Below, piece by piece: positions 60,585 to 64,000 of a DNA stretch of 64,000 nt (positions within the stretch are counted from its first letter, which is position 1; every line of letters begins with the position of its first letter). The position numbers and the translations under genes are program-made. The stretch lies in assembly GCA_016806645.1 (NCBI GenBank), contig JACSYO010000690.1, positions 771,001 through 835,000 on the forward strand, read 5' to 3'. The notes under the pieces are model-generated. The model was not told the origin of the DNA and searched no databases. It saw nothing but the letters and a program-made list of their open reading frames with translations. Source of the stretch: Ophiodon elongatus. Its lineage: Eukaryota; Chordata; Actinopteri; Perciformes; Hexagrammidae.

Positions 60585-63556
60585 ATGGAAGTACAAAAGA
60601 AGAGAAGCATGAGGCAACACTGTGCTCTCAAACATGGAATACTCAAGGAATTCCTGGCAGAATTCCTGGGGACATTTGTATTGGTTGTAAGTAGCATTTT
60701 GTATTGTAAAATTGTGTTTTCTTCTCACGATAATTGCAATTTAGTGCACAATGCACAATATATTTGCTTTAGAAGTTGTTAAGTCTGAGATCTTGTAATA
60801 TGTGCTCATTCATATTGCGTGTTGGTCCAGCTTATGCTAAGAAATCTACTTGTCCCTTTTATGATGTTTGTGAAAATGTGCTGTTCTCCTCCTCTGTTGT
60901 TTGTCAGTTGTTTGGCTGTGGCTCAGTCGCTCAGACCGTCCTCAGTCGAAACAGCCTGGGTGAGCCTCTCACCGTGCACATCGGCTTCTCCGTGGGACTG
61001 ATGATGGCGGCGTACGTGTCCGGTGGAGTGTCAGGTAAATGTGGTTTACACTCTAGGAGAACTTATTTTACATAAGCCACCACTCCCCACAAGTTTGATG
61101 TGGCACTTTGAAGTTAATGCATGTGCAATGCAGTTAAATGAATAATTGTTATTGGGTGTTGTTATGATCCAGTTTCTACTCTGCTGGGTAATGGCATCCT
61201 GTCAAATCAACTGAAGAAATACCATCCGTTTCAATAATATAATTATTTTTGCACATTTAGCTTCTTTGCTGCATTTAATCTAATGTTTAGCGCCACAGAC
61301 TCCATTAAAATAATTCATAGTTAATGCAACCGACCTGAAATAGTTCCCTTGTATGTGTTGTAATGCAAACATGAGGCTTGCAGCTCGTAGTAATATAACT
61401 TTATGACTTCCTGTCCAGCCAGTGTCAGCAAGGACGTGCCAGCTCTCTGTCCAGATCCAATGAAAGTGTACTGACCATTGATTTGTTAGTGTTGGGGCAC
61501 AGCCTTTCCAGGGTCATACATAACCCTGGGCACTAAATGTCCTGCAAACTCCATTGATCACAGGCTACGTTCATCAGACCAAACGAGACTGCCCGACTCA
61601 TCTGAGCAGCAGCTACTTCCAATTTTACTACAAAAGGACCAAACAGAATTCATGGAGACAGATCACTGGCAGAGGACAGATGTTTTTTAAAAAATATATT
61701 ATTTTTTTTTGCAGGATGTGAGCATAATTTGATTAAAAAAAGGAACAAAACAGAACAATGCTCCCTTTTGGGTTTTTTGTTTTTCTTACGCATTGGTTGA
61801 ATTTCTAATATGTGACCATCATTCTGCCTTTTTGCCTGTGAACATACATAACAAAACCCAGCACCGCCCCGGGGCCGCTCTCCTTCTGCTACCCCTCGTA
61901 AATGTGACAGCCTAACTAATGATGGAGAGGATATCATGCCAGACTCCTCCACCCACTGCAGCCCTCTTTCACTCTCTGCTTTGTCTTCCGTCCCAGGGGG
62001 CCATGTGAACCCTGCTGTGTCTCTGGCCATGGTGATTCTGGGCAAACTGAAGATTTGGAAGTTTCCCTTCTATGTCCTTGCTCAGTTTCTTGGTGCTTTT
62101 GCTGGAGCTGCTGCAGTCTTTGGATTATACTATGGTGAATACACCTGAACTTTATGCCCATACACTTGCATATTAAACCATACCACTTGGCCATGACTGT
62201 CACAGTAAACGTATTTCAGCTACATGTTCATGATAACGAGATACTAATGTTACAACTACTATTCGTCCTCCTCACAGATGCTTTCATGGACTTCACCAGT
62301 GGGATTCTGTCAGTGACGGGAATCAACGCAACAGGACACATTTTTGCTTCCTACCCTGCGAGACACTTGTCCATCCTCGGCGGCTTCATTGATCAGGTGA
62401 GCTCTGATCATGGTGACCTAATGACCTCCCAAATAAATTGTGCATCGCCGCTCCCTTTCAGCCTTTAAATTCTGTCAAGTTGGGCAAATGTAGCTAATGC
62501 AACATTGATTGCCCCATTTAGTCTGAGAATACCCTCTCTATTGCTTCAGCTTTGGGTCTAATGACCCATTTCCTGGCATTTCCTGGCATTCACCGGAAGG
62601 TCAAATCTATACTTAACACCATTTTCCACCTTTTTAGTCGGTGCAGCGATCCAAAAATAACACGTCTACCATCTTAAAACTGTTGAAAACCACATCAGGT
62701 GAACCACTGAGATAAGTCTAATTAAACTCTAATCAGCGTGATTGTGCTCATGTTAATGTTTAATTTTGAATATCTGTGTAACGGTGATGCTGTACAGGGT
62801 GCTGCCTCTAAATACTAAATAATTAATCATAATTAATAGCAGTTAAAACCTAGATTTGAACCCTTTAGATTAAACTTGTTTCAGTGATACAGATTACAAA
62901 TTAAAACAGTTAGAAGGAATCATATACTAAATGATGAGTGAAAATGTGATTTTAATGTACCCAATACAGCTGGCCACTATGTAGTGCTATGTATATTCAA
63001 ATCCTTGGGCGGACTTGGAAGAGAATTTCTGGATTCAGTTGGTTATAATAAAATCATGTCATTTTATTTTATCACAACCTAACAGCAGGTTAACTAATTT
63101 TATTTATCTAAAAAATACCATTATTATAAAAGACATACGTACACAAAGACATTCACATTTATACAGACTTAAATATACATGAACGTAAAGTTGTATGCAA
63201 AAATGTAATGTTTAAAAACCTGTGCAGAGAAAAGCGCAGAGACCTCTGAAGTCGAGATGAACAGAATTACTCAACATACTCGTACCGTGTTGCCTAAACT
63301 CTGCAGTTTACCAAACAAATGCTGTTCCACTCCTGCAGGTGGTGGGGACAGGTATGCTGGTCCTGTGTATCTTGGCTATTATTGACGGTGAAAACATCGG
63401 AGCGCCCAAAGGCGTGCAGCCGCTGGCCATCGGTCTGATCATCATGGCCATCGGTGTGTCCATGGGACTGAACTGTGGCTACCCCCTGAACCCTGCCAGA
63501 GACCTGGGACCCCGACTGTTCACAGCGGTAGCAGGATGGGGGATGGAGGTCTTCAG
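60585..63556 (+). CDS. aqp9: aquaporin 9-type aquaglyceroporin, 5' part (C-terminal exon beyond window)
   Basis: Five exons: 60585-60686, 60908-61034, 61997-62134, 62278-62396, 63339-63556. They give 234 codons plus two bases; the final exon, with the last membrane span and tail, lies right of the window. It is a MIP-family channel for water, glycerol and small solutes. Seen: LAEFLGTFVLV in helix 1 (about residues 24-34), GGVSGGHVNPAVSLAM with the first NPA at 81-83, and the second motif NPARD at 213-217. Asp after NPAR marks an aquaglyceroporin. ATGHIFASYP and VAGWGMEVFR match AQP9 best, as does the cgnl1 neighbour. The start is MEVQKKRS, two residues shorter than I recall for human up to the first intron. 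Tyr210 replaces the Cys that mammalian AQP9 has three residues before the second NPA. An acceptor-like TTTTAACAG lies just 5' of the start, so an extra upstream exon is possible. Confidence 0.93.
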
Positions 63557-64000
63557 GTAACTGCAGCAGAGGAAGACAGATCAGGATGTTGCGTTTAATG
63601 TGGGATTTATCTTACCTACCAGGGGTTGAATCAAATACTGGCAGTACTATGTCCAAAGACACCATCATTTATTTTATTTTGTATTCATTTACCAGAGCAC
63701 CGCCATATGAGATGTTATTGAAGAGAACGAGGAAAAATGAGAGCTAGATTAGTTTTTTAACAGCCGGTACATAGAAACATACAGACGTACACATATCTGT
63801 AAAGATTTCTTATTTTATCAACCTATATGATTGTTAACTAATTTCTAAGTTAGCCTTTGGATTGTATGCATATAATGTTAGATGTGGACTATTGAAATGT
63901 AATCCGGCTACATTATAGAAACATTTAAAATAATGTCCATAATCGTTTGTTGTGAATGAGATAACAAACAGAGATGTTTTTGCTTAATTATCATAGAATG
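63557..64000 (+). other. aqp9: aqp9 intron, continuing beyond the window
   Basis: AT-rich sequence after the GTAACT donor at 63557. No acceptor followed by a plausible last aqp9 exon is seen before the window ends. Confidence 0.7.

Noticed and set aside
1..64000. tRNA, rRNA, microRNA hairpin or CRISPR-like array
   Set aside because: None was recognised on either strand by reading. Small structured RNAs could be missed without a folding or covariance search.

Overview
The window is vertebrate genomic DNA, almost certainly from a percomorph (spiny-rayed) teleost. It holds multi-exon genes with GT-AG introns, long CA/TG microsatellites, and at least four dispersed repeat families I recognise as typical of percomorph genomes. 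It contains five protein-coding genes in the order prtg(-), rfx7(-), tcf12(+), cgnl1(+), aqp9(+). This is a compacted version of the PRTG-RFX7-TCF12-CGNL1-AQP9 neighbourhood of human 15q21.

Layout: 1-10285 (minus) is the 5' two thirds of protogenin: signal peptide, four Ig domains and three and a half FN3 domains, running off the left edge. 10.3-12.8 kb is its upstream region, including a cluster of nuclear-receptor half-sites. 12.8-26.4 kb (minus) is complete rfx7 with a 2.9 kb 3' UTR. Its ten coding exons join in frame to 1492 codons only if one intron in the DNA-binding domain is read as a U12-type AT-AC intron. 26.4-35.6 kb is intergenic with a CpG-rich rfx7 promoter, microsatellites and repeats. 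35.6-45.3 kb (plus) is a tcf12 gene that begins at the HEBAlt first exon. Its twelve exons join to 498 codons, and I see none of the canonical AD1 exons. 45.3-47.3 kb is repeat debris around a LINE fragment. 47.4-60.3 kb (plus) is a cingulin-family gene, cgnl1 by position, with 18 coding exons and 1069 codons, one intron of which has a GC donor. 60.6 kb to the right edge (plus) is an aquaglyceroporin of the aqp9 type, missing only its last exon or exons.

The genes do not form an operon or pathway. They are a transcription factor pair (RFX7, HEB-type E protein), a neural-tube adhesion receptor (protogenin), a junction scaffold (paracingulin) and a glycerol/water channel that share an ancestral linkage group. 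All exon joins were derived by hand from splice sites, reading phase and remembered family sequences; no alignment was run. I found no novel multi-gene system. The best leads are the HEBAlt-only E-protein locus, the AT-AC intron of rfx7, and the altered pore residue of aqp9.
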